The notes: generated from the sequence alone by a model not told the origin. A stretch of 64,000 bases of DNA from Arion vulgaris (GCA_020796225.1 CM036758.1:27908322-27972321), one strand, 5' to 3'; counted from the first letter of the stretch, positions 1 through 11,420 are shown. Numbers and translations are program-made.

Positions 1-479
1 TAAATTAAGGAATTCACTTATTTACGGTATAGGCTTATATACTATTCGAATTTTGGCAGACCAACTAACGCATATAAAAATAAAACATATAAGCGTTTGC
101 ACATTTATTCCGAGTCTGATGAGTCTAACATATCGATAACTATTCTCGTCTGCACGAGTGACAGTCCATCTTTTCCCAATAGTGATTTTCTTTCTTTATG
201 ACACAGTCTTCACATTTATACCAATAATCTATGTCTATTTTTGACAGGGCAGCATTTGTTAGTTCTTTCATTTTGCCTAAAGTGGACCATACATGACACC
301 TACTTCCAGTATGTGTATGGAGATTCAAGTCGTTACTGTTGCCCTCCATTGGCTCTCTGGGACTCCATGTACTGGGGCCGTTGTTGTATCTGACTCTCAG
401 TCGATGCTTCTCAAGATCCAAAAGGGCAGGTTTCGGTATGAGTGGACGTAGTCTATAGATGTTTCTAACCTCTAGACTT
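1..479. other. Unassigned 5' edge with one short ORF
   Basis: No recognised element. A 93-codon frame on the minus strand (140-421) carries a cysteine cluster near its C-terminus (two CxxC-like pairs, KCEDC and CHSC), which might be a zinc-ribbon remnant or chance. It has no recognisable domain and no supporting context, so I do not call it a gene. Confidence 0.3.
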
Positions 480-840
480 CAACGTGGATCTACTGTCCTG
501 GGCATGCGGGTTCTTGCGGAAATGAGGTGAGCGGTTCGGCTTGCAACAAAAGCATCGACTGTTAGTGAGTTGATGATGGATAAAGATGAAATGTTCTTCT
601 GTCTCTTCGCCACTGCCTGTTGGATGAAGACACTAACATAGATGTTGAATCGATCCAGTGATTTAAGCAGTTTGGAGTTAATCGTTGTACAAGTAGAGAT
701 GGATACCTGGGGCAGAATGAGAGTGTATTTAATCTGCGAGCCACGGGAACCATCAGTATGCATACTCTTCGATATCTGTTGGAGGAGACTGAGCAGCTAT
801 GGGCCTGCCCAGAGTGCAATGACCTCAGTTTAGTAACCAA
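480..840 (+). pseudogene. 3' remnant of an RNase H-bearing LINE
   Basis: The plus strand near 487-530 reads YCPGHAGSCGNE, which matches the conserved RNase H segment (PGHxGxxGNE) at the end of I-group LINE polyproteins. About 250 bp later, near 760-825, comes a degenerate version of the cysteine tail (CPEC-like) seen at the end of the LINE at 3.2-6.9 kb: compare tatgggcctgcccagagtgc here with tatggacatgtccggagtgc there. The frame is broken by stops. This is a third, more diverged member of the same LINE type, 5' truncated. Confidence 0.6.
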
Positions 841-1862
841 TAACAAGTATTGCATAGTTTTATTTTCAGCTGCTACCTGTCCTTTAACTTAGGCCCAAAC
901 AAATTCAATTGGGTTTAAGTGTGCATGACAGATGGCAATCTCACATACACATATAACCATTCTGTTAAATCAGTTTGTCTTTTTTAAATATCCTGGTCTT
1001 TTGATATTTTTTAACAATGAATAGTAGTAATTCAGGCTTTATAATCCCCTCGTTAAATGGAAGTTCTAGTTTCTGAGTCACATTTTTATAGCATCTTTTG
1101 TACTCGATGTCGAGGTTTTGTCTTCTTCTGCCACAGTGTTGTGATAGGATGTGTTGGACATTATCATACATATTGTATTACAAAGCTAGAATACCGTAAG
1201 TATTGTGACACACCTATGCCCTGAAGTACACAATCGGTAAATTGTAACTGAACACACCTGAAGGACACGCCCGAGTGGTTACGGGGCCCAAATTTGGGGT
1301 GTAAAGAATAGAACTACTGTTACCTGCCATGCATGTCGTAAGAGGCGACTAAGGAGGTTTGGCTGAAATCGGATGCATGTGTCCTAAACGTGTAGAAGTT
1401 TATGCGTTTAGGGGCCTACCAAACCAATGTGCAACGTATACACGTTCTTGGCAAAGATCAAACATATCACAAAGAGTGATTAAAATTGGTCGTAAAGAAC
1501 GAACGCAAAGAAGAAGAGGAACGATCAATGTACACTATTTCAAAGTGCGACAGAGCGTTGCAAATCTGTAAATCCACGTGAAATTCGTTCAAAATGTGCA
1601 ATCGAAATATCTCACAAATATGAAGGAGTAATACTTCTCATTACATGTTTTACCTAGGAAATGGTCATTTTTATATAGCTTAAATAAAGACAATTCTAAA
1701 CCATACGTTTGTTATTAAGTAACAAAATATCTATCTCGGGACATAACGATCATTATATCATATGTAAAGTTACAACAATTACCGCTCACGGGGTTGCAGA
1801 GATATTAATATTAATCAGCGGAAAAACATTGTAAAACGCACTATAATAGTTACATTTTAGAT
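841..1862. other. Unassigned interval with a conserved ~90-bp module
   Basis: No gene is supported. At about 1270-1356 (+) lies a module whose core is catgtcgtaagaggcgac. The same module, with similar flanking order (a cggggc block, then an aaag block, then the core), occurs on the minus strand at 45060-45155 between two LINE fragments. It is therefore probably a piece of a LINE untranslated region. The rest is AT-rich with short frames only. Confidence 0.45.
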
Positions 1863-2313
1863 TCAATAACAATATTAGAGTGGTTTTTTCCCATGCTGAC
1901 TTTTAAAGTTATTATATTTCTAACCTGGAAAGTAGAGATATTATTTTTAATTTACTATAATTAAATATTTAAAGTAAACATTTAATTAATGTATGGTGTC
2001 TTTACACGATGATAGAGCTTTGTTTCTTATCAGTTATCAGTTATATGAGGACTATCATCATAGCACTCCGGACATGTCCATATGTTACTCCGATCTCCGC
2101 CTCAGCAAATCCAGCAGTGTCCAGAGCCCAACACGCCTGTTCGATGTTAATTAATCAATCTTATGTTGTTTCTTATGTAGGTGATTCAAGTCTCTTTAAG
2201 CAGACGCACGCTTTGTTCAACATAAGAACGAGGTTTTCTAGTTACATCAGAGCGTGCAGGACAACAAACAATTAAAAAACCCAAGAATTAACTCTTATCA
2301 GAAATTCCAAGTT
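1863..2313 (+). repeat. Block R1, first copy, left part
   Basis: From ttcaataacaatattagag onward this matches 55488-55885 on the same strand over several hundred bases. The match is interrupted at about 2045-2140 by a short minus-strand LINE tail. A sub-segment (about 2190-2313) recurs a third time at 26155-26300 inside the hAT element, so this part of R1 is also dispersed by itself. No coding content. Confidence 0.75.
2045..2140 (-). mobile_element. Short 3' tail of the RNase H-type LINE
   Basis: On the minus strand this fragment reads ggagatcggag, then atatggacatgtccggagtg, which is the extreme 3' coding end of the LINE found at 3.2-6.9 kb and 9.1-13.1 kb. It interrupts the R1 repeat: the copy at 55.5 kb has no such sequence. 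It is heavily 5' truncated. Confidence 0.6.
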
Positions 2314-2318
2314 ATTTA

Positions 2319-2688
2319 TTAATGTGGAGAGTGTTTGCTGACGATTTCTGCTACTCTTATTTCTGGATCTTTACGAGATTGTGGTTGTTGATTCGATAAA
2401 TAAGATTGTAGTTCAGGAAACATAGATGGATAAGCATTTTTTTTCAAAACAGGATGCTTCCGAGGAAGTTCATGTTTAATTCCACATTTATCTATAAATA
2501 TAACAGACAATATAATGTCACATGGATGAAAATGTTTACGACACACAACGCTTGATTTAGCTGGTGACCAGTCTTTTCGTGGAATGCACTTCTTCCATCT
2601 GTCTCTCCTATCAGAATTTGATGGAAATTTAAAAACACTCACATATTCTTTAGTCGTAGTTCGATTTATCAGGAACCACTTTGTCCAT
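2319..2688 (-). pseudogene. THAP-domain fragment, probably dead
   Basis: THAP domains are C2CH zinc fingers that bind DNA; they occur in P-element-type transposases and in host regulators. The minus strand reads VSVFKFPSNSD, then WKKCIPRKDWSPAKSSVVC, then KHFHP, in the order and spacing of the middle and end of a THAP domain. The start of the domain lies in another frame from an ATG at 2688 (MDKVVPDKSNYD), followed by a frameshift. In that segment the cysteines expected for the first CxxC-type pair are not seen. A full protein would continue beyond the 107-codon frame. It could be a P-element relic or one exon of a host THAP gene. The broken start and repeat setting favour a relic. Confidence 0.6.
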
Positions 2689-3204
2689 TTTAGTGAAACA
2701 ACAAATTTAAATTTTACATCTGTAATATCAGTAATACTAATATTTGTTGTCGATAAATATTCAAGGACACAAAATCGAGTAAAATAACAGAAAACGCTGA
2801 CGTTCTATCGTTTACCGACACACACAAAATGTCAGATCACTTTACAGAAGAGATAATTAGAGCGCGAAGGCCTTATACTGGAGCCTGGCTATGCTATAGC
2901 TGAGTGTTCGCTACCAAGTTAATGTTCTCAACGATACCAGCCACTGATATACCAAGCGACTGAACAATATCAGCACACCTTGCGGTAAGATAATTGCCAG
3001 TCATACTCGGAGACGGACACAATGCGTGGACATGTTAATTACCGCACTTCCGTGCTGACTGTGGGAATGTAAACCTACACTCAGGAGAGCGGCCGGAACA
3101 CTCGTTGTACAGCACAACACACCCTCCGGCGTCAACATGGCGCGCGATAAATTGCCGTTACATCCAACAACGCAATTTCGCATCTTTGTTCTGTATAAAG
3201 CGAT
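2689..3204. other. Spacer between THAP remnant and LINE
   Basis: No domain or repeat was recognised. It is less AT-rich than its surroundings (several cg dinucleotides at 3060-3180). It has no counterpart in the R1 copy at 55.5 kb, so it arrived with the THAP fragment, with the LINE, or as a separate insertion. Confidence 0.35.
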
Positions 3205-3284
3205 GCAGTAAGAGAAGGAACACAAGCTCAAGGTGTGTCCACGTGCCGATGAGCTGAATGACTGCGGTATAGCCAGTCTTTAAC

Positions 3285-4253
3285 GTGGAAATGGATTCTC
3301 TACCTCGCAACGGAGTTAGCGCGTGTAGGCGGGGATCCTTTGCGGATTCTCAACAGCGTTTCAGCAATTCTGACACTATACAGAATCAGAGATACAGGCA
3401 CAAGCAAGGAAGGCGGCGTAAAGGAGGGAAAAGATCGGGTGCCAGGAAGAATATTTTAAAGTGTGAGCGACTGGGTCGGAAGAACTTACACATCATGTAC
3501 TGGAATTGTGCCAGCGTGAAGCAGAGACGACCGGTCCTCGACAAACTCCTATATGGTGCCGACATCGTTGCCCTACAAGAAACCAACCTAGGGGAAGAGA
3601 CAGTCCGCGTTGCTGGTTTTCATACCTTCTATAACAGGCGGCATCTCGGACAGGCTATTCTTGTTAGGAATGACATGTCGGCATCTGAAGTAGACATGTC
3701 AAAGTGGAACTGCGACACAATGCAGGTACATGCAGCTGGAGTACAGACACATGTCCCCTTCGTCCTGATGAACGTGTATGCGTGCAATGGCAAGGTCGAT
3801 ACACTGCAGTGGCAAAATTTATTCGACCAGGACGAGAAGAACATCATCTTCTGTGGTGATTTTAACGCCATGGGTAGACAGTGGGAAAACAACCCTACCA
3901 ACAAGCAGGGTGAAAAGTTGGAAGACGTGCTCGTAACATCAGATCTGGTCTGTATCAATGATGGTAGAGCAACCAGACTATCGAGTCGACCAGGGGACTC
4001 TGACAGTGTCATAGATTTGGCATTAGTGTCTCCCACTCTGTTGCCCTTGTGTAAATGGAGCGTGCTTGGATATCACGACAGTGATCACTGTCCATGCATG
4101 ATCCTGGTCGAAAAACAAACAACATGGGAGCACAAAATACGTGCGCACATTTTTCAGTATGACACAGCTGGGTGTGATACTATCAGCAAGATCAGGCGCA
4201 GTAAAATCAGACCACATCGCAATAAACAGAGGAAGCTGACACAGCCACCATAG
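3285..4253 (+). pseudogene. LINE APE-type endonuclease region
   Basis: This 322-codon frame encodes the endonuclease that nicks target DNA for reverse transcription. Visible motifs in order: MYWNCAS (N of the active site, about residue 75), LQETN (catalytic E), MNVYA, FCGDFNA (D and N), VIDLALVS, and HDSDHCP (terminal DH pair) near residue 270. The N-terminal 65 residues are basic (RRKGGKRSG) and may bind nucleic acid. The domain looks chemically complete, but the frame ends before the reverse transcriptase, which continues in another frame from about 4490. The ATG at 3285 matches the same position in the minus-strand copy. Confidence 0.8.
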
Positions 4254-4491
4254 TGGAATGACATGGTCGATGAAGCCTGGCGGATTGCAAGCGGTTAAAT
4301 TGTGACAGAAGGACGGAAGGGTCACTAACACACCACCTGCACATACCAAGGGTCTGAAAAAACACATGGAAGAGAAAACTGTGTCCTTTAAAGCGTGTGC
4401 AAATCTGGCTAAGAATGTCGCATGGGATGAATTCTGCAGTGGGATGTGCGCTAAGAAGTCCCTGTCGACGTTCTGGTGATTTCACCAGCGC

Positions 4492-5730
4492 ATGTATGGT
4501 ACTGCAAGACGTAAATGCATCCAGAATTTCCAAAACACTGACACGGCCTGGCAGAAGTCAGACGAAAATAAGGGTACAGCTCTCCTCCAACACTACATAC
4601 AGCAGACAGACCACAATGACGAGGTAGAAAGACTCATGACTCAGGAGGCCATAGAAGAGCTTTGCAGCGCTGTTGTGTTGGATGAAGAGCTGTGTATAAC
4701 TGCGGAGGTCATCAGGACAACACTGAAAACCTCTGAAAGCACTGCGCCAGGACCTGATGGCATTCGATACAAGGATATTACTGATTTATCAAAAGACGAC
4801 ATCGAGGAACTGGTAAACGAATTCAACCTCAGCATCCAGGATGGTGAGATCAGGGAGGAGTGGCTTCATAGCTACCTACTACCATTGCCAAAGCCCAACA
4901 AAGATCACTCTCAGATAACCGGCTATAGAATCATTGCATTGCAAAACACGACAGGCAAGCTGCTTGAGAGAATCGTGGCACGTCGACTGGCATGGGAACT
5001 CGAAAGTCGCCATATCTTCCCACCCACTCTTGGAGGTTACAGATCTGGGAAAGAAACATGGTGCAACTCTGCAGTCTTCGCCTATGATGTCTTCGAGAGT
5101 TTCCATGCAGGTATTGAAACATGTGCAGCAATGGTGGACTTGGAAGACGCATACAACAGAGTGCCCTATGATTATCTTATGCACCAGCTCATCAAACTCC
5201 AGGTGCATCCTCTATATATAAGATGGATAGCTGCTGCGCTGTTCAAAGGAAGGTTGTACTGCGATGTGGTGGTTGGTTTTCTGAACCGGTGATTGTACAT
5301 TCCGGATTGCCACAGGGCTCTCCTCTCTCTCTCTCTTGTCTTATTCAATATACATACGGTGTCAATCACAGAACAACAACTCGATGGCAGAGGTAGAACT
5401 CTGTCATTTGCTAATGAAATCCTAGTGTATAGACAAAGGAAAGACAGGGATGCAATTGCCGGTGAGATACAGAGGGAACTCGACCGCATCACAAACTAGT
5501 GTGATGTCTCAGGTGCACTAGTCAACCCTACCAAAGCAGCAGTGACATGGTACTCACTCAATAATCACACCGTTAACGCATGTACTCCTAGTGTAAAACT
5601 TCGCGGTATTGTTTTGTCCATAGATAAATCGATGAAATATTTGGATGTGACATTTGACAGCAGCTTGTGTTTCCGGAAACATGTTGAGTATGTCGTTGTC
5701 AAGGCACGCAAAGGTTTGGTGGCAATGTGA
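4492..5730 (+). pseudogene. LINE reverse transcriptase region, broken
   Basis: Residues typical of LINE reverse transcriptase appear in order: STAPGPDGIRYKDI, YRIIALQNTTGKLLERI, LGGYRSGK, MVDLEDAYNRV (motif A), SGLPQGSPLS (motif B) and FANEILVY (motif C). Motif C should be F/YADD; here it is ANE, so a catalytic aspartate is lost. The minus-strand copy keeps FADDILMY. A CT-dinucleotide expansion lies immediately after motif B (5322-5338), where the partner copy has none. The frame changes near 5292 and stops occur at about 5498 and 5730. Confidence 0.8.
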
Positions 5731-5873
5731 GTCATGGCGGCTGTTAAAATCGAGCAACGACTGCTTGTCATCCTGTATCAGACACTGGTCCACTCCACCA
5801 TTGAATATGCAATAGCCACCTCATTGTCAGCAAAACGCAAATCGAAAGACTGGAGAAAATACAGAACGAAGCT

Positions 5874-6720
5874 ATGCGCATCATCCTTGGTTGCACAAGG
5901 GATACACCCTGTGTGGCGATGAGGTTTCTCCTGGATTTTCCGATAATGGAGTATAGACTCAAGATAGCTAGGGCACCTGCCTATCTCAAATTAAGTGCCA
6001 AAAAGGATCATCCATTGCATGAAAAGCTCAGCACCAGTGGTGGAAATCGGCTAAAGCGGAGCAAGTCATGGGTTGGCCGTGCCGCAGATACTGTTCGGCT
6101 GGTATGCAGGCTCAATAATATTGACTATGGAGAAGAATGGATACCGATGCCTCCAATATACTGGAACACTTTTTCAACCATCATTAAATTTGAAAAAGGT
6201 TGCAGAGAAGGACATCTCGTGGCTTTGAATGCATACGTCAAAGCCATTATCGATGAAAACTGCAATGCAGACGACGTTGTGATTTACGCGGATGGATCGG
6301 TAGTTCGTCACAAAAATCTGCATGGGCCTTCTTTGCAAGCTCATGTGGCAGAATGGTCAAGGAAGACAGTGGTGCATTTAGTATGACAACAAGCAGCATG
6401 ACAATGGAGGTACTGGCGGTGACCAATGCACTACTCTGGCTAGTCACAAAACTACACTCACGCGTGCATTCTGAGTGACTCATTGAGTATAATCCAAAAG
6501 GTGGAGGACGGTTTGGTGCGCAGGCAATGGACTGAATCACTGCAGGCGTCAACAATTTGCAGAATTACAATTGTCTTTGTTCCGGGGCACATGGGAGTCG
6601 TTGGCAATGAGAGAGCAAACAGACTGACTGGCTCTGCCGCTACATCAGAGGGCCAGCAAATGGACAGAGCTGACGTCGTGAACGCCCTCATAGAGCCTGA
6701 CCGCAGATAAGACCTTCATC
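5874..6720 (+). pseudogene. LINE RNase H and C-terminal region, broken
   Basis: The linker after the reverse transcriptase (MRIILGCTRDTPC) leads into an RNase H domain. IYADGSV holds the first catalytic aspartate, and a second segment in another frame has SIIQKVED and VPGHMGVVGNERANRL. The last catalytic position (NERAD) is NERAN here. The other copy has NERAD but IYTHGSV, so the two copies carry different lethal changes. The first frame ends at 6386 and the second at 6710, before the cysteine-rich tail. Confidence 0.75.
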
Positions 6721-6949
6721 TAAACAAATCCACGTCAACTACTAGTTTGTGAGAACTGGGTTTGAAGATTGGTGTGGCAAGAAAAGAACAGTACAACAGG
6801 TATACGAGTCGGCTCTTCAATCAAAAAAGAACTGGTACGATCAGTCGCTGGACGCTGTTGAGATATTGCGAAGGAGATCGGAGCACCTATGGACATGTCC
6901 GGAGTGCAATGAAGATATTCCAAACTGAAACTGAAACTGATTTATTAAT

Positions 6950-7049
6950 ACTATATTAAACTATCTACTAATAATATGTCTATAACTAATTAATACTATA
7001 CATTTATATGAGACTTCCAGGGGGAACACATATTAAACAAACTAATTAA
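6950..7049 (+). repeat. R1 segment left of the TTAA element
   Basis: From about 6985 the sequence (aattaatacta, then gagacttccaggg) matches 55985-56030 in the second R1 copy. It ends at a TTAA (7046-7049). Coding potential is absent. Confidence 0.6.
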
Positions 7050-7751
7050 GGGTATGTCTTCGAAAATAATAATTTTCTTTATTAATTAAGTTAGAGCAAT
7101 TATTTTATAAGGGGCAATGTTAAGCTAAGATGTAGATCTATTTTAATGTTTATGCATGGTTGCCATAACAACAGCGGCCATCTTTAAAAAAATACATGTT
7201 ATTAGAATCCTAAAATTTACAAAACAAACAAAATATTTGAAATAAAGGGGTGATTCATAAATTGTAAGCATATTTACAGCTACTGACGCATTTATTTTTT
7301 GTAAAATCTTAAGAAATATATTTTATGTTTATTTTTAAACTTATGCTTGCCAAAAACCGCCCAAAAAGTGTCATCATTTCACATTGAAAATTAATTTTAA
7401 AAACACACATTCATAAAAATGTAGTTTAAAATGCATCAGTAATTACAAAATTTTATGGGGGATATTCATCTAAAATTTCGTGTATTTAGCTTTAGTATTA
7501 GTTAAATTGTGGGGGATTTCCGAAACAACAAATAGAAAAAAATAATTTTGAGAAAACGCAATTTTAAACTTGGAAATTGGAAGAAAAAGGTATTGAATTT
7601 AACGTTTCTTATTAATGTTGCAATGCTAATACACAAACAAAACAACACGATTTTATGTGTAATCATTATTACGAATGTTGTACTTTATAGAATTAAACAC
7701 TTTGAAAATCGATGATTGACTAAAACTAAAATTTTCCTGAGAGGAAGCCCC
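7050..7751. mobile_element. TTAA-flanked non-autonomous DNA element
   Basis: This 702-bp AT-rich segment begins GGGTATGTCTTC and ends, read from the other side, GGGGCTTCCTCTC. It is bounded by TTAA at 7046-7049 and 7752-7755. The second R1 copy (around 56040-56060) joins the two flanks directly, as an empty site should. TTAA duplication with G-rich ends is seen in piggyBac-type and Kolobok-type elements. No transposase is encoded and no family is assigned. An internal motif (ggttgccat, then gcggccat) recurs in the insertion at 29.2-30.4 kb. Confidence 0.6.
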
Positions 7752-7863
7752 TTAATACTACACAGATATATGCGACCTCCAGGGGAAGACAAATGTCATA
7801 GAAATAATAAGCACCAATATGTATGTATGAAGACTAGGTTGGCTTGTTAACTCTACAAACTAG

Positions 7864-8937
7864 TGAATATCTACTATTATTCTAATCTATGAATATCTAC
7901 TATTATTCTAATCTATGAATATCTCATCATTGGCCTCTTTGTCTCAGGGAACAATATTTCTTGCGTCACGTAGTATGTTCTGCGCTGAATCACAACGTTT
8001 CTTGTGCTTAATGGCCTATTCTGGAGTGACACTCGTTGGCACAGTTGCTGCAGGTAAAACTGGAGACTGGAGCTGATACATAGGATGTTCTCTCTGCCCT
8101 CTGCGCTCTCTTTGCCTCCACATGTGATGTTGTTTTTCTTCTTTTCTTTTTGAGCCGCCCCTCATTGCCGCTCGCCATGCTTGCCTGTCTTTGGCCAGCT
8201 GCTTCCAGTGTTCATTGTCTATGTAGCATGACGTTAGATTACGCTTGCAGGTGTCTACTATTATGAATATCTACTATTATTCTAATCTATGAATAACTAC
8301 TATTATTCTAATCTATGAATATCTACTATTGTTCTAATCTATGAATACTATTATTCTAATCTATGAATATCTACTATTATTCTAATCTATGAATATCTAC
8401 TATTATTCTAATCTATGAAAATCTACTATTGTTCTAATTTATGAATATCTACTATTATTCTAATCTATGAATATCTACTATTATTCTAATCTATGAATAT
8501 CTACTATTATTCTAATCTATGAAAATCTACTATTATTCTAATTTATGAATATCTACTATTATTCTAATCTATGAATATCTACTATTATTCTAATCTATGA
8601 ATATCTACTATTATTCTAATCTATGAATATCTACTATTATTCTAATCTATGAATATCTCTATCTATTTCTAATCTTAGAATTTTATATTATTTCTATCTT
8701 TAACTATCTACTATTATTCTAATCTATGAATATCTACTATTGTTCTAATCTATGAATATCTACTATTATTCTAATCTATGAAAATCTACTATTGTTCTAA
8801 TTTATGAATATCTACTATTATTCTAATCTATGAATATCTACTATTATTCTAATCTATGCATATCTACTATTATTCTAATCTATGAATATCTACTATTATT
8901 CTAATCTATGAATATCTACTATTATTCTAATCTATTA
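7864..8937. repeat. 26-bp minisatellite, split by a LINE tail
   Basis: A 26-bp unit (core ctactattattctaatc, then tatgaat) is present about twice at 7864-7925. After the LINE tail it resumes at about 8255-8937 with roughly 25 units and a decayed stretch at 8655-8705. Units differ by single bases (tgttc for tattc; gaaaat for gaatat) in a recurring order, which suggests block duplication of several units at once. The second R1 copy (56225-56330, 56535-56575) has about five units. Confidence 0.85.
7920..8265 (-). pseudogene. 3' end of a LINE with C-terminal zinc-finger tail
   Basis: On the minus strand this reads HWKQLAKDRQAWRAAM, then a basic stretch, then FTCSNC and ECHSRIGH. That is the usual end of one abundant class of LINE polyprotein: a W/D/R helix followed by a CxxC...CHSRIG...H finger. 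The 3' untranslated end carries tgatga repeats, a typical LINE tail. The matching fragment at 56318-56530 lies in the same place of the second R1 copy, so insertion preceded the block duplication. Confidence 0.65.
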
Positions 8938-9153
8938 TTACTCACTTAAGCATATATTTTGTATTTATATTTGTCTGCCTTAATGCTATTTTCTCGTCTT
9001 CAGAATCTTTATATTTTTTATTTTCTTGTCGTTTAACTTCATGCGCATCTTGATTATCACTGGAATGCAACTTCAGTTTGTTTCCACTCTTTTGCATGTT
9101 TTATTTTCTTTACAAACTTTTAAAATATGTTTCAGTTTCAGTTTGGAATATCT

Positions 9154-9946
9154 TCATTGCAGTCCGGACATGTCCATAGGTGCTCCGATCTCCTCCGCAA
9201 TATATCCAACCCTTTCCAGCGACTGACCGTCCCAGTTCGATTTTGATTGATGAGCCCTACTCATATACCTGTTATGCTGTTCTTTTCTTGCTACTCCAAT
9301 CTTCAAACCCAGCTCCTGCAATCTAGTGGTTGACGTGGGTTGGTTTAAATGAAAATCTTCTTTGCGGCCACACTCTATGAGGGCGTTCAAAATATCAACT
9401 CTATCCATTAGCTGGCCATCGTATATGGTGGCAGAGCCAGCCAGCCTGTCTGCTCTCTCATTGCCAACGACACCCCTGTGCCCCGGAACGAAGACAAGTG
9501 TGATTCTGCAAATTGTCGACGCGTGTACTGATTCAGTCCATTGCCTGCGCATCGAATCATCCTCCACCTTTTGGATAATACTCAATGAATCACTTAGAAT
9601 GTACGCATGAGTGTAGTTTTGTGACAGAGTAGTGCATTAGTCACCACCAGTACCTCCATTGTCATGCTGCTTGTTGTCCAGCAAAATGCACCACTGGCCT
9701 CCTGGACCATTTTGCCACATGAGCTTGCAGAGAAAGCCCAGTGGACTTTTCGTGACGAACTACCGATCCATGCGTGTAAATCACAACTCCACCTTCATTG
9801 CAGTTTTCATCAATGATAGCTTTGACGTCTGCATCCAACGCCCCAAAAGTGTTCCCGTATTTTAAAGGCATCGGTATCCATTCTTCCCCATGGTCGATAT
9901 TTGTGAGCCCGCATACCAGCTGAACAGTGTCTGCAAGCACGGCCAA
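9154..9946 (-). pseudogene. RNase H region of minus-strand LINE copy
   Basis: Two frames carry the RNase H domain. The first has IYTHGSVVRHE, where the catalytic aspartate of YxDGS is replaced by histidine. The second has SIIQKVED, VPGHRGVVGNERADRLAG and then a C-terminal segment. The plus-strand copy shows the reverse pattern of damage (IYADGSV kept, NERAN). The region ends in the short tandem tail at 9131. Confidence 0.75.
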
Positions 9947-10432
9947 CCCACGACTCGCCCCGCTTTAGTCGATTTCTTCCACTGGTACTGAGCTTCTCGT
10001 GCAATGGGTGATCCGTTTTAGCACTTATTTTAAGGTACGCACGTGCTCTAGCTATCTTGAGTCGATACTCCATTATCGGAAAATCGAGGAGAAGCCTCAT
10101 CGCCACACAGGGTGTATCTCTTGTGCAACCGAGGATGATACGCATATCTTCATTCTGTATTCGCTCTAGTCTTTCAACTTGCATTTTACTAACAGTGATG
10201 ATGGCCATTGCATATTCAAAGGTGGAAAGAACTGATACAGAACGTCTGATACAGGATGACAAGTAGCCGTTGCGTGATATTAGCAGCCGCCATAACTCTC
10301 ATTGCCGCTAAGCCGGTACTTGGCTTGACAATAATATACTCAACATGTTCCCAGAAATACAGGCTGCGGTCAAATTGCACACCAAAAATTTTCATCGATT
10401 TAGCTCCGGATACATTAGCACACCGCAAAGTT

Positions 10433-11420
10433 CTACAACAGCGTACATGCGTTAACAGTGTGATTATTGAGTGAGAACCATGTTACTGACGCTTTTGTAG
10501 GGTTAACTAGTGCACCAGAGACATCACACCAGTTTGTGATGCGGTCAAGTTTTTTCTGTATCTCACCGGCAATCGCGTCTTTACCCTCTCTATACATAAG
10601 AATGTCATCAGCAAATGACAAAGTTCTACCTCTGCCATCAAGTTGTTGTTCTGTGATTGACACCGTGCATATGTTGAATAAGACAGGTGAAAGAGGAGAG
10701 CCCTGTGGCAATCCGGAATGCACAATCACCAGTTAAGAAAACCAACCACCACATTGCAGTACAACCTTCCTTTTGAATAGCGCAGCAGCTATCCATCGTG
10801 TGTATAGAGGGTGCACCTGGAGTTTGATAAGCTGGTGCATGTAAAAATCATAGGACACTCTTTTGAATGCGTCCTCCAAGTTCACCATTGCAGCACATGT
10901 TTCAATACCTGCATGGAAATCCCCGAAAACATCATAGGAGGAAACTGCAGCGCTGCACCCTGTTTCTTTCCAGATTTGTAACCTCCGACAGTGAGTGGAA
11001 AGATACGATTACTTTCGAGGTCCCATGAAAGTCGACGTCCAAAGATTTTCTCAAGAAGCTTGCCTGTCTTATTTTGCAGTGCAATAATTCTGTAGCCGTC
11101 TATCTGAGAGTGATCCTTGTTAGGCTTCGGCAATGGTAATAGGTAGCTGAGGAGCCACTCCTCCCTTATTGCACCGTCATTGATGCCGACGTTGAATTCT
11201 TTTACCAAGTCGTCCATGTCGTCATTCGATAAATCGACAATATCTTTATAGCGAATGTCATCGGGACCTGCGGAGTGCTTCCAGAGGTGTTCAGTGTTGT
11301 CCTTATAATCTCAGCAATGACACATAGTTCTTCATCCAACACCACATCGCTGCACACCTCTGCTATGACCCCCTGTGTCATGAATCTTTCTGCCTCGTCC
11401 TTGTGGTCTGTCTGCTGCAA
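10433..11420 (-). pseudogene. Reverse transcriptase region of minus-strand LINE copy
   Basis: Pieces in different frames give GYRIIALQNKTGKLLEKI, GGYKSGK, then SGLPQGSPLSPVLFNI (motif B) and SFADDILMYREG (motif C with both catalytic aspartates). Frame breaks lie between about 10730 and 10882 and near 11210. It is better preserved at motif C than the plus-strand copy, but it cannot encode a full protein. Confidence 0.75.

Larger units (their letters stand above)
3205..6939 (+). mobile_element. I-group-like LINE, plus-strand copy (decayed)
   Basis: This is a non-LTR retrotransposon carrying, in order, an APE-type endonuclease, a reverse transcriptase and an RNase H. RNase H together with an APE endonuclease is characteristic of the I group. 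The 3' end is a short ACTGAA tandem tail (6921-6939). Several frameshifts and stops break the coding region. A minus-strand partner lies at 9131-13089, so the two copies form a large inverted pair. A 10-bp direct repeat, ATTTATTAAT, lies at 2314-2323 and 6940-6949. If that is a target duplication, the insertion would also include the THAP region, which is uncertain. Confidence 0.85.
7752..9130 (+). repeat. Block R1, first copy, middle part
   Basis: This stretch matches 56055-56775. It contains a LINE tail (7920-8265) and a long 26-bp minisatellite. The second copy has the same tail but only a few minisatellite units. It ends at the 13-bp direct repeat TTTTAAAATATGT (9118-9130), where the minus-strand LINE entered. 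Confidence 0.75.

Noticed and set aside
3629..4367. Minus-strand frames of 114-135 codons across the plus LINE endonuclease
   Set aside because: Antisense shadows of the endonuclease coding region; they lack domains.
8255..8937. CRISPR-like array
   Set aside because: The units are directly adjacent with no unique spacers, and the genome is eukaryotic. It is a plain minisatellite. The same holds for the 27-, 39- and 83-bp arrays.
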